From TC-15 sp034437275 (lineage in GTDB: Bacteria > Chloroflexota > Anaerolineae > Aggregatilineales > Aggregatilineaceae): a stretch of DNA of 26,461 bases. The DNA is taken from NCBI GenBank assembly GCA_034437275.1, contig DAOTUD010000016.1, positions 1-26,461 on the forward strand, in the 5' to 3' direction. This document shows, piece after piece, positions 16,383-24,128 of this stretch. Made by a program: the position numbers and the translations under genes. The notes below the pieces were generated by a model, which saw only the letters and a list, made by a program, of their open reading frames with translations, was not told where the DNA came from and ran no database searches. The first letter of the stretch is position 1, and every line of letters starts with the position of its first letter.

Positions 16383-16399
16383 GTATCTGTCTCAGATAC
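16383..16399. other. Perfect short palindrome upstream of the metallopeptidase gene
   Basis: GTATCTG (16383-16389) and CAGATAC (16393-16399) are exact inverted copies around TCT. It lies in the 95-base gap between the lipoprotein stop and the peptidase start, so it could be an operator or a small RNA hairpin. Confidence 0.4.
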
Positions 16400-16434
16400 T
16401 AGCACGCCCAGCGCAAAATGGCGCGGCGGGTTAC

Positions 16435-17517
16435 CTACGGCTGGTAACCGCTGTCCTCGATCAGCGTTTCGGGCGGCACGTCCATCAATTCCACCAGCGA
16501 CAGGTCGGGATGCGCCGCGCGGTACGCCTGCACGATCTGGTCGCCAAGATACAGCCCGCCCCACAGTGGATAGCGCACATTGTCGGGATTGCCGAACAAC
16601 ACCTGCGCGACTTCGCTGTTCCCGCGATAATCGCTCCGGTAGGTCGCCATCGCGTAGTCGTCCACACGCTCCGTGACCGTGACCACCTGCTCCGGCGTCA
16701 GCCCCTCGCTCCAGGGAAAGGCCAGCGTCGGGTACAGGTCGCGCACGACCGCCGCTGCCCGCCCAGTGTGCACGATCCAGTGCAGCAGCGGCACCTCTAG
16801 CCCCGGCTGGCCCCGCAACTGGTAGGCCAGCGCATAGCCGAACGCAACCTGCGACGGCACCGCCGGCAAACATTCCTCGCCCATGCCGCAGCGCAGCAGC
16901 AGCGACTCGGTGTTAAGCAGCACGGTGCTCACCCCGTTGTTGGGCACGGTGTCGACATCTTGCCCGGGGAACACCGCCGGCAGCGCGGGCATCACGCACA
17001 CCAGGAAGCCATCATCGCGGGGCAGCAGCGCCGCCGCGTCGTCCAGCGCCTGCGACGCCTGGGTGAGCATGGCGTCCTCGCGGAACTCGTCGGTCACCGT
17101 CTGCCAGGGTTCGATCAGGTTGATCGAATTGTAGGCACTGCCGCGCCAGTCCGGGGGCAGCCGGGGCGCTTGCCAGCGGAACAACTGCGCCGGTTCCAGC
17201 CGCGCCCACAGATCGGGCGTCATGCAGTCGCCCGCCGGCGCGATCACTTCGCGCACAAACAGATCGGTCCAGCTCATAAACTCGGTCGTTTCCGTACCGA
17301 TCAAAAATGCCTGGACGTTGTCCCGCAGCGACACCACGTCCAGCCGGGCCATCGCCGCACCCTGATCGGCGACGGACACCGCCGCGGGCGTGGCCGTAAA
17401 CGTGTTCCCGGTTTCGAAGGGCAGCGTCGCCAGTTCCGGCCCGACGATCTCGTCACCGCCGCAGGCCGCCAGCACCAGCACCATCAACAACACAAACAAC
17501 AAGCCTGAATATTTCAT
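16435..17517 (-). CDS. Lipoprotein with DUF2268-like C-terminus
   Basis: A 360-residue lipoprotein. The signal MKYSGLLFVLLMVLVLAAC has lipobox LAAC with Cys19. The C-terminal portion, ending DQIVQAYRAAHPDLSLVELMDVPPETLIEDSGY, resembles the end of DUF2268 predicted zinc proteases. Where those have a HExxH helix, this protein has VAFGYALAYQL, so the metal site appears lost; this part is inference. The ATG at 17517 forms an ATGA overlap with the upstream hydrolase-fold gene, which indicates coupled translation. A start 30 bases upstream would put extra residues before the signal and is rejected. It is probably an extracytoplasmic binding or scaffold protein. Confidence 0.8.
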   Translation of the reverse strand: MKYSGLLFVLLMVLVLAACGGDEIVGPELATLPFETGNTFTATPAAVSVADQGAAMARLDVVSLRDNVQAFLIGTETTEFMSWTDLFVREVIAPAGDCMTPDLWARLEPAQLFRWQAPRLPPDWRGSAYNSINLIEPWQTVTDEFREDAMLTQASQALDDAAALLPRDDGFLVCVMPALPAVFPGQDVDTVPNNGVSTVLLNTESLLLRCGMGEECLPAVPSQVAFGYALAYQLRGQPGLEVPLLHWIVHTGRAAAVVRDLYPTLAFPWSEGLTPEQVVTVTERVDDYAMATYRSDYRGNSEVAQVLFGNPDNVRYPLWGGLYLGDQIVQAYRAAHPDLSLVELMDVPPETLIEDSGYQP

Positions 17518-18737
17518 TCCGTATTGCCATCCTGCGCAAAGGACCACGCCAGAAAGCGGTCCACATCATACTGGATCATCGGCCCCGTCAGGCCGACCAG
17601 CAAACTATCCACGCCATGCCGCCCCCAGGGAATCCGCAGCAGGACCGTCGTCACGCTCGCGGCGCGTAGGTGATTGGCCAGCAGTTCGGAATGGGCCGGC
17701 GGCACCATGCGGTCGCGCTGGCCGTGAACCAGCAGCGTCGGCGGCAGGCCGGGCCGGACGTGCGCCGCCGGCGAGGCGTCGCGGTAGACGTCGGGCCGGT
17801 CCTCCGGCAGCCCGCCCAGCAGGTGCGCGATCGCGCCCTCCGGGTCGGCAGGCCACAGCCGGAGATCGGTCGGGGGATAGCTGGCGATCACGGCCTGGAC
17901 ACGCTCGTCGATATCCACGTCGTCGCCATCCACAAAGCAACTCGCCGGGAAGTGCGGATCGTTGGCGGTATAGGCCGCCATCAGCGCCAGATGTCCCCCG
18001 GCGGCGCGCCCCACCAGCGCGATCTGCGCCGGGTCGACGTTGTAGCGTTCCGCGTTGGCGCGCACCCAGCGGATCGCGCACTTGACATCCGCCAGCGGGG
18101 CCGGCCAGCGCCCGGAAAGCCGGTACTGCACATCGAACACCACATACCCCTGTGCCGCCAGCCAGCGATCATGCAGCCCGAAGGCGTAGATGCTCTTGTC
18201 GCCCTGGAACCACGCGCCGCCATGCACGACCACCACCGCCGGGCGCGGCTTGCCCATGTGCTTGGGCTGGTAAATGTCCAGGCGCAGCGGGCGACCGTCC
18301 GGCGCGGCGAACAGCACATCGCGCGTTTCGCGCACGCGCAGCCGCAGCAAATAGCGCAGCGGCCCCCACGTATCGACGCGGTGGCTCTGCGCAAACTTGC
18401 GGTGCATCGTGGGCGGGATATCGCGCTGCCAGCCGGTGCCGAGTCCTTCGCGCATGGCGTTGGCCATCGCCTGGTTGACCGCTTTCCGCCGCACCAGCGG
18501 ACGCAGCCCCAGCGCCGTGCCCACCGCGCCCAACAGCACCGCCCAGCCCGACCGGGCCTTGATCCCTTTCCACAACGCCACCAGCCCGGCAGCAATCGAA
18601 AAACCGGGGTCCTCGGTGGCGACCAACTGCGCCAGGGCCAGCTTGCGGCGGTGATACACCGGCAGCGAGGGCCAGATGCTCAGCACGCCGGTGAGTGCAG
18701 ACACAATACCCCACAACAAAGCTCTGAATTTTCGCAT
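17514..18737 (-). CDS. Membrane-anchored alpha/beta-hydrolase fold protein lacking the catalytic serine
   Basis: 407 residues. Two hydrophobic segments (about 8-27 and 64-82) precede a hormone-sensitive-lipase/esterase-type domain with HGGAW (172-176). The family nucleophile elbow GxSxGG is GRAAGG here, with Ala245 where Ser belongs; the codon is GCC. The acid and base positions remain (Asp342 in HGQRDRMVPP, His374 in GRHGVD). Such enzymes hydrolyse carboxyl esters; without Ser this one is predicted inactive or non-hydrolytic. The start ATG follows AGGAGG by 10 bases. Its stop overlaps the lipoprotein start (ATGA), so the two products probably work together at the membrane. Confidence 0.88.
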   Translation of the reverse strand: MRKFRALLWGIVSALTGVLSIWPSLPVYHRRKLALAQLVATEDPGFSIAAGLVALWKGIKARSGWAVLLGAVGTALGLRPLVRRKAVNQAMANAMREGLGTGWQRDIPPTMHRKFAQSHRVDTWGPLRYLLRLRVRETRDVLFAAPDGRPLRLDIYQPKHMGKPRPAVVVVHGGAWFQGDKSIYAFGLHDRWLAAQGYVVFDVQYRLSGRWPAPLADVKCAIRWVRANAERYNVDPAQIALVGRAAGGHLALMAAYTANDPHFPASCFVDGDDVDIDERVQAVIASYPPTDLRLWPADPEGAIAHLLGGLPEDRPDVYRDASPAAHVRPGLPPTLLVHGQRDRMVPPAHSELLANHLRAASVTTVLLRIPWGRHGVDSLLVGLTGPMIQYDVDRFLAWSFAQDGNTE

Positions 18738-18785
18738 GGTGGGCGTCCCTCCTGTTCACGCTGATCACGATCTCGTTGCGCTGCC

Positions 18786-18791
18786 ATTATA
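18786..18791 (-). promoter_or_regulatory. Promoter before the hydrolase-fold/lipoprotein pair
   Basis: A perfect TATAAT on the minus strand about 50 bases before the ATG. The -35 is weak (TGTAAC at about 17 bases). Confidence 0.45.
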
Positions 18792-18892
18792 ACATCCCGC
18801 GCCCCCGCGTTACACCACCAGTCGGGGGCCGAGTCCACGAACGAATTGTCAGCAATAGGTGAATATGGTCGCCAAAGCTGGCCCTCACCCCT

Positions 18893-18907
18893 CCGCCCGG
18901 CGGGCGG
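18893..18907. other. Strong short hairpin next to repeat copy B
   Basis: CCGCCC (18893-18898) and GGGCGG (18902-18907) pair perfectly across GGC. It directly precedes repeat copy B, but copy A has no equivalent. On the minus strand it follows the clp gene and could help end that transcript. Confidence 0.5.
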
Positions 18908-18913
18908 TGTCCC

Positions 18914-19013
18914 CCCTCCCCGCAAACGGAGAGGGACTTGCGCCTCCCCCCTTTCTCCGCGTGCGGGGAAAGGGGTCGGGGGATAGGGGTAAAACGTGCA
19001 TAACAGCCTCTAG
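18914..19013 (-). repeat. 100-bp intergenic repeat, copy B
   Basis: It matches 164-263 base for base at a constant offset, with five mismatches. The stem CCCCCTTTCTCCGC/GCGGGGAAAGGGG is retained, one changed base (18976) lying in its flank. It lies 43 bases downstream of the clp stop and upstream of the hydrolase-fold promoter. The 319-base gene gap 18738-19056 holds only the promoter, the hairpin at 18893 and this repeat. Confidence 0.85.
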
Positions 19014-19056
19014 TTGCCGCTTAGCTTAATGCGTATTGGGCCGGGGGATGGCAACG

Positions 19057-21285
19057 CTACCCGGGCACCATCTCGAACATCAGGCGATCCTCATCGGCGT
19101 CGATCTGCACGGTGGTCCCCGCGTCCGGATTCTCGCGCAGCAGGTAATCGGCGAGCTGCTCGCGCACGCTGCGCTGAATGATGCGCCGCAGCGGACGCGC
19201 GCCCCATTCCGGGTGCTCGTTCTGGGCCAGCATCCAGCGTTTGGCCGCGTCGGTGACCGCCAGCGCCAGGCCCCGGTCGGCAGCCAGCGTATACTCCCGT
19301 TCGAGCATCAGGTCGAGGATGCGCGCCAGGTGATCGGCGTTCAGCGGGTGGAAGATCACGATCTCGTCCAGGCGGTTGAGGAACTCGGGCCGGAACTCGG
19401 CGCGCACTTCGCCCATCACATACTCGCGCGTGGCGTCGTCGATGACCGTCGTCTCCAGTTCGCGCGCGCCGACGTTGCTGGTCATGATGATCACCGCCTC
19501 GCTGAAGTTGGCGACGTTGCCCTGGCCATCCGTCAGGCGGCCCTCCTCCATCACTTGCAGCAGGATATCCAGCACGCGGCGATGGGCCTTCTCCACCTCG
19601 TCGAACACGACCACGATGTAGGGCTGGTCGCGCACGCGATCGGTGAGCTGCCCCCCGCCCTCGTAGCCGATGTAACCGGGCGGCGCGCCGATCAGGCGGC
19701 TGACCGTGTTCTCGTCCATGTACTCGGACATGTCCAGTTGCAGCATCGCCTCCTCGCTGCCGAACATGAACTCGGCCAGGGCTTTCGCCAGTTCGGTCTT
19801 GCCAACGCCGGTCGGCCCCAGGAACAGGAACGACCCGATCGGGCGCTGGGGGTCCTTGAGGCCGACGCGCGCCGTCTTCACCGCGCGGCTGAGCGCGATC
19901 ACGGCTTCGTCCTGCCCGATGATCCGTTCGTGCAGGTGCTCGACCATGCTGGCGTACCTGGTGCGCTCGTCCTGGCCCAGCTTGCTGACGGGGATGCCGG
20001 TCATCTGCGCCGCCGCCAGCGTCACGTCCTCGGCGTCGAGCACCGAGTCGTCGACCTCCTGCTTGAAGGCGATGTGCGACTGGTCGCTGAGGCTGACCAG
20101 CGAGGCGGCGCGGTGCAGCAAATGCTCGGCGCTGAGTGGCAGCGGCGTGCCACTCATGTAGCGCTTGGCCAGCGTCGCGCCGGTTTCCAGGGCGTCCTCC
20201 TCGATGATGATGTCGTAATCGGCGGCGACGTGCGGCGCGTGCACCTTCAGGATTTCGACGGTCTCGCGCTCGGTCGTCGGGTCGACGTGCAGCAGTTGCG
20301 CATTCTCGGCGATGGCGTTGATGCTCCGCACACGCTCATCCCACAGCGCCTGCGTCGTAGTGCCGATGATGACCGGGTCTGCGCCCAGGAACGCCTTTTG
20401 CAGCGAGGGCGCGGCCTTCGGGAATTCGGCCTTGAGCGCGCCGCCAAAAAAGCGGTGAATGTGCGGCACGAACAAGATACCGCGCCCGGCATGGCTCAGC
20501 GCGCTGTTGAGCGCCTTCTGCTGCTGGTCGAGCAGCGCGCGCTCGTCGATCTGCACCAGGCTGCTCAGGCTGACCGGCCCCTGCCCCTCGGCGATGATCA
20601 GCGCCAGGCTGTAGGCCAGCGTGCGTTTGCCGACCCCGTCCGGCCCGACCAGGATCACATGCCGGTTCACGGTCTGGCCGAGCATCTGGATCAACTCGCG
20701 CAGCAAATCCTCGCGGAAGTACACCGCTTGCAGCGCGCCGGCTTTGGCCGCCGCCACCAGATCGTTGCTGGGCGTGAGGTCGCTGCGGCGCATCACGACC
20801 GAACTCGGCCCGGAGGAGGACGTCAGCACGTCGCGGATCGCGCTCTTGGTGATGCCGAACTGCGTCAGCATCCCGGCGGTGCCGACTTCGCGCTCGGTCA
20901 TCACGCCCAGCAGGTGGTCGGTGTCGACCTTCACCTCGTTGAGCGCCTGCGCCACGCTGAGCGCCTCGTCCAGCGCGATCACCATTGTGCGGCTGAGTTC
21001 GACCTTGCGCTTGCCCGCCGCGATGTAGTCCAGTTCGCCACTCAGATCGCGCCGAGACTGCACCGCCAGCTTGACCTGGCGCTCCAGCCGGTCGAGGTCC
21101 GCGCCGCGTTTTTCGGCGAAATAGGTCAGCACGCGCGCGGCTGCCGTGTCCTGGCTGCGGATCAGCGCCAGCAGCGCGGCTTCGGGCGTCATCAGGCTTT
21201 TGCCATACGCGCTGAGGATATCGATCGCATCGTCCAGCGCGTCCTGCGTGTCTTCGGTTAGCAAATTGGGGTTCAGATTGCCCAT
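19057..21285 (-). CDS. Clp/Hsp100 AAA+ ATPase with degenerate first nucleotide-binding domain
   Basis: 742 residues: an N-terminal Clp_N-like double repeat (about 8-150), NBD1 (about 180-390) and NBD2 (about 450-740). NBD2 is complete: Walker A GPTGVGKT (490-497), pore loop GYIGYEGGG, Walker B VVVFDEVEKAH (Asp562, Glu563), sensor TSNVG, Arg finger FLNR, and sensor-2 GARPLRR. NBD1 is not: its Walker A is GPDGVGKR (Arg221), and Walker B reads ILFVPHIH with no Asp-Glu. The usual pore motif and the Arg-finger pair are also absent. There is no ClpB middle domain and no IGF/IGL ClpP-docking loop, so it probably acts without ClpP. The ATG at 21285 has AGGA 7 bases upstream; a GTG 6 bases earlier is less likely. 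Confidence 0.9.
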   Translation of the reverse strand: MGNLNPNLLTEDTQDALDDAIDILSAYGKSLMTPEAALLALIRSQDTAAARVLTYFAEKRGADLDRLERQVKLAVQSRRDLSGELDYIAAGKRKVELSRTMVIALDEALSVAQALNEVKVDTDHLLGVMTEREVGTAGMLTQFGITKSAIRDVLTSSSGPSSVVMRRSDLTPSNDLVAAAKAGALQAVYFREDLLRELIQMLGQTVNRHVILVGPDGVGKRTLAYSLALIIAEGQGPVSLSSLVQIDERALLDQQQKALNSALSHAGRGILFVPHIHRFFGGALKAEFPKAAPSLQKAFLGADPVIIGTTTQALWDERVRSINAIAENAQLLHVDPTTERETVEILKVHAPHVAADYDIIIEEDALETGATLAKRYMSGTPLPLSAEHLLHRAASLVSLSDQSHIAFKQEVDDSVLDAEDVTLAAAQMTGIPVSKLGQDERTRYASMVEHLHERIIGQDEAVIALSRAVKTARVGLKDPQRPIGSFLFLGPTGVGKTELAKALAEFMFGSEEAMLQLDMSEYMDENTVSRLIGAPPGYIGYEGGGQLTDRVRDQPYIVVVFDEVEKAHRRVLDILLQVMEEGRLTDGQGNVANFSEAVIIMTSNVGARELETTVIDDATREYVMGEVRAEFRPEFLNRLDEIVIFHPLNADHLARILDLMLEREYTLAADRGLALAVTDAAKRWMLAQNEHPEWGARPLRRIIQRSVREQLADYLLRENPDAGTTVQIDADEDRLMFEMVPG

Positions 21286-21411
21286 GGTCACATCCTGGGA
21301 AACATACGCTCACAACCAACTCGTCCGGCTTGCGCCCGGAATCCGGGGAAAAGTCCACCTAAAGGTACTCTGAAATGCGCCGGGAAACAAGCGCCGGTAA
21401 CGGTCCCACTG

Positions 21412-23151
21412 CTATGGCAACCGCGCCGACTGATCGCCGCCGATCTGCACGCCGGCCCCAACCGGATACGGGCCAACCGGCACCGGCAGCCGTCCCTGCG
21501 TGGGGACCACGCCGTACAGCACGCGGCACGCGGCGGAATGCGCCGGCGGGATCGAGGCGTAGGTCAGCAGGACCGTCGCCAGCGGCCCCGGCAGATCGTG
21601 CCAGTCGTAGGGTGAGCGCAGCGCCACTGCGACGGTTTTTTCCGCCGGCAGCGACCACACCAGCTGGTACTGGGCATCGTTGCGCCCGATGTCCTCCACG
21701 AACACCACCGCCACCGCGACCTGCTCCGCCAGCGCCACCGCCGCCGCCACATCCGCGCCAGGGGGATTGTAACTGTAAGCGTACCACGCCGCGTCGGGAT
21801 CGTGCCGCCGGCACTCGTCCAGAATGGCGGCGTATTCAGCGGGGAAGATCAACGCCACCTGGTCGCGGTCGGCGTCCAGCGGCAGCAGCCCCGCCGGGTT
21901 ATCGAGCAGCGTGATCGCGTGCTCCGCCACCTCGGTCAGCGTGTGCCGGTGCGCGTCCAGGCGCAGCCGGTCGCCGGTCGTCGCCACGTCCAGCGGATTC
22001 CAATCCAGCAGCCCGTAGCGCGCACGCAGCGCCAGCAGCCGCCCGACCGCCTCGTCCAGGCGCGCCATCGGAATCGCGCCGCTGTACACCGCCTGCACCG
22101 TGTTGGCGATCACAACCCGCTGGTCCTGCGCGGTGACGTGCGGGCCGAACGTGACCAGATCGACTCCGGCGTTGATTGCGTCGATCACCGCACGGGACAT
22201 ATCGTAATCGCGCATGATCGCGCCCATATCCATCGCGTCGCTGATCACCACGCCGTTAAAGCCCATCTGTTCGCGCAGTATGCCCAGCACCACCGGGGAC
22301 AGCGTGGCCGGACGCTTGAGGGGGTCCAGCGCGGGATAGTACAGGTGCCCGACCATGACCGCCGCCGCGCCGCTGTCGATGGCCGCCTGGAAGGCCGCCA
22401 GCGCCGTCTCCTCGACCTGGGGGCGCGGCAGATCGACCTGCGGCAGCCGGCTGTGGCTGTCCTGCGTGGCGGCCCCGTGACCCGGAAAATGCTTGACCAC
22501 GCCGATCACGCCTGCCGCCTGCAAGCCGTTGACCATACCGCCCGCCAGCCGCCCGACCAGTTCCGGCGCTGCGCCGAACGTGCGCCGGTACAGCACGCCG
22601 TCATACGACTCGCCGAGCGCGATACTGTGCAGATCGGCGACCGGGGCCAGGTTCATGTTGATGCCGACCGCCCCCATCTCCTGTCCCATCGCGTAGCCGA
22701 CGTTGGCCGCGTCGTCGCGGCGGCCCGACGCCCCCAGCAGCAGCACCGACGGGAACGGCGTGAAGCCGTCCTGCAAGCGCCGCACCCGTCCGCCCTCCTG
22801 GTCGACGGCGACCAGCAGCGGCACGCCCGCCCCGATATCGCGCGCCTGGTGCTGGAGGGCGTTGGTCAGTTGGGTTACCTGTTGGGGTTCGGAAATATTG
22901 TGCGGAAACAACACCACGCCCCCCGGCAGCGTATCCGCAATCAGGCTGCGGTCCACTCCGTTGAGCGTGGTGGAATAGATCGTGAGCAAGAAAAGCTGGC
23001 CGACCTTTTGCTCGACGGTCATGTCTTGCAGCCAGCCCTGCCGGCCATCGCGCACGGCATCGACCGGCAGTCCGACCGGCCACAGAGCAAGCAGGCAAGT
23101 GGCGACTAACAGTAAGCGAAACAGTTGTATTCCCCAGCCCCGCGCCAGCAA
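21412..23151 (-). CDS. Exported GH3 beta-N-acetylhexosaminidase (NagZ-like)
   Basis: 579 residues. A hydrophobic N-terminus (LFRLLLVATCLLALWPVGL) points to export. The GH3 TIM barrel has VDQEGGRV (116-123), KHFPGHG (220-226), the NagZ-type DSH dyad (231-233) that serves as acid/base, and VVISDAMDMG with nucleophile Asp305. A GH3 C-terminal alpha/beta domain follows (to about 570), which short NagZ proteins lack. It likely removes terminal GlcNAc from peptidoglycan fragments or glycans outside the membrane. The start is a TTG without a clear SD; downstream choices would lose the signal, so it is kept with caution. It is 24 bases after the response regulator, so probably co-transcribed. Confidence 0.88.
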   Translation of the reverse strand: MLARGWGIQLFRLLLVATCLLALWPVGLPVDAVRDGRQGWLQDMTVEQKVGQLFLLTIYSTTLNGVDRSLIADTLPGGVVLFPHNISEPQQVTQLTNALQHQARDIGAGVPLLVAVDQEGGRVRRLQDGFTPFPSVLLLGASGRRDDAANVGYAMGQEMGAVGINMNLAPVADLHSIALGESYDGVLYRRTFGAAPELVGRLAGGMVNGLQAAGVIGVVKHFPGHGAATQDSHSRLPQVDLPRPQVEETALAAFQAAIDSGAAAVMVGHLYYPALDPLKRPATLSPVVLGILREQMGFNGVVISDAMDMGAIMRDYDMSRAVIDAINAGVDLVTFGPHVTAQDQRVVIANTVQAVYSGAIPMARLDEAVGRLLALRARYGLLDWNPLDVATTGDRLRLDAHRHTLTEVAEHAITLLDNPAGLLPLDADRDQVALIFPAEYAAILDECRRHDPDAAWYAYSYNPPGADVAAAVALAEQVAVAVVFVEDIGRNDAQYQLVWSLPAEKTVAVALRSPYDWHDLPGPLATVLLTYASIPPAHSAACRVLYGVVPTQGRLPVPVGPYPVGAGVQIGGDQSARLP

Positions 23152-23174
23152 AATCTCAGCGTTACAGCCTGGCG

Positions 23175-24005
23175 TTACGACGTCTCGGCCAGACGGTACC
23201 CAATGCCGCGCACGTTGACGATAATGTTCGGGTTCTGCCCGGACATCTTCAGCTTACGGCGCAGATTGCTGACATGCGGACGGATCACCTCGCGGGCCTC
23301 GTGCTCTTCCAGCGAGTAGCCGCGCACTTCGCGGACCAGCTCGGCACACGGCACCACGCGCCCGCGATGCGCCGCCAGATACAGCAGCAGGTCGAACTCG
23401 GTCGGGGTGAGATCAATGGGCTGATCGCCGACCGAAATCTGGTACCGCCCGGGATAGATCGTCAACGGTCCGATCGTCATCGTCGTGACCGGGGTCACGA
23501 CCGGTGTAGCCGCCGCTTCAGACTTGGCCTGCGCATCTGCTGCCGGCTCACCAACGTTATTCCCGGTCAATTCTTCGACGTTAGACCGGATCGAGCGCAG
23601 CAGCGCCCGGCGGTGTTTCATGTTGCGGGCGCGCTCCAGGCCCTGGGCCACACTTTTCCGGATGTCCTGGTTGCTGCTGGGCTTGACGAGATAATCGTGC
23701 GCGCCCAGGCGCAAACTTTCGATCGCGGTCTCCAGGCTGGCATAGCCGGTCAGCAAAATCACGACGGCATCCGGGGCTTTTTCCTTAATTTCGGCGAGCA
23801 GTTCAACCCCGGTAATGCCCGGCATCCGAATATCGGTCAGCACCACATCATACCGCTGGTGCTGCATCATCTCCAGCGCTTCCTCGCCCGAAGCTGCCGC
23901 GTGCACCTGGTAGCCGACCCGCTGCAGCGTTTTGCTAATCGAATAGCGGATGGCTCCCTCGTCATCTACGACCAAAACAAACGCGTCTTGTCCTTCTACT
24001 GTCAT
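23175..24005 (-). CDS. OmpR-type response regulator without an adjacent kinase
   Basis: 276 residues. The receiver domain (about 9-122) has the acidic pair Asp14/Asp15, phospho-acceptor Asp58 in LTDIRMPG, Thr86 in LLTGYAS and Lys108 in YLVKPS. A long Ala/Thr/Pro-rich linker (about 140-172) leads to a winged-helix domain (about 173-275) ending VSNLRRKLKMSGQNPNIIVNVRGIGYRL, the OmpR/PhoB DNA-recognition and wing pattern. It is predicted to bind promoter DNA when phosphorylated. The start ATG has GAGG 8 bases upstream. No histidine kinase gene is in the window. The immediate downstream hexosaminidase is its most obvious candidate target or partner. Confidence 0.93.
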   Translation of the reverse strand: MTVEGQDAFVLVVDDEGAIRYSISKTLQRVGYQVHAAASGEEALEMMQHQRYDVVLTDIRMPGITGVELLAEIKEKAPDAVVILLTGYASLETAIESLRLGAHDYLVKPSSNQDIRKSVAQGLERARNMKHRRALLRSIRSNVEELTGNNVGEPAADAQAKSEAAATPVVTPVTTMTIGPLTIYPGRYQISVGDQPIDLTPTEFDLLLYLAAHRGRVVPCAELVREVRGYSLEEHEAREVIRPHVSNLRRKLKMSGQNPNIIVNVRGIGYRLAETS

Positions 24006-24058
24006 CAGCGCCGCCTCACCAATAACTCAAAAAAAGATCGTCCGTTCATCCTCTCTTA

Positions 24059-24087
24059 ACTATATCTGAAGGTTTGCAAAAATGCAA
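24059..24087 (-). promoter_or_regulatory. Promoter before the response regulator
   Basis: On the minus strand TTGCAT (24087-24082) and TATAGT (24064-24059) stand 17 bases apart. The -35 overlaps the small inverted repeat TTGCA-TTTT-TGCAA, which could be an autoregulatory site. This is the clearest two-box promoter in the window. Confidence 0.55.
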
Positions 24088-24102
24088 GTCTCTGTTAATC
24101 GC

Positions 24103-24120
24103 TGTGATATGGCAATCACA
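24103..24120 (-). other. Small hairpin just after tilS
   Basis: TGTGAT (24103-24108) pairs with ATCACA (24115-24120) across six bases. It follows the tilS stop by nine bases on the minus strand but has no T-run. It may protect the transcript end. Confidence 0.3.
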
Positions 24121-24128
24121 AACGGAAA

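Noticed and set aside
19036..21261. A 741-codon plus-strand frame opposite the Clp ATPase gene
   Set aside because: Same shadow effect: low-complexity Arg/His/Gln/Leu composition and no SD, while the opposite strand encodes clear AAA+ motifs.
24103..24120. A CRP-like TGTGA...TCACA site
   Set aside because: The half-sites are eight bases apart rather than six, and it sits just past tilS rather than at a promoter position. A simple hairpin explains it.
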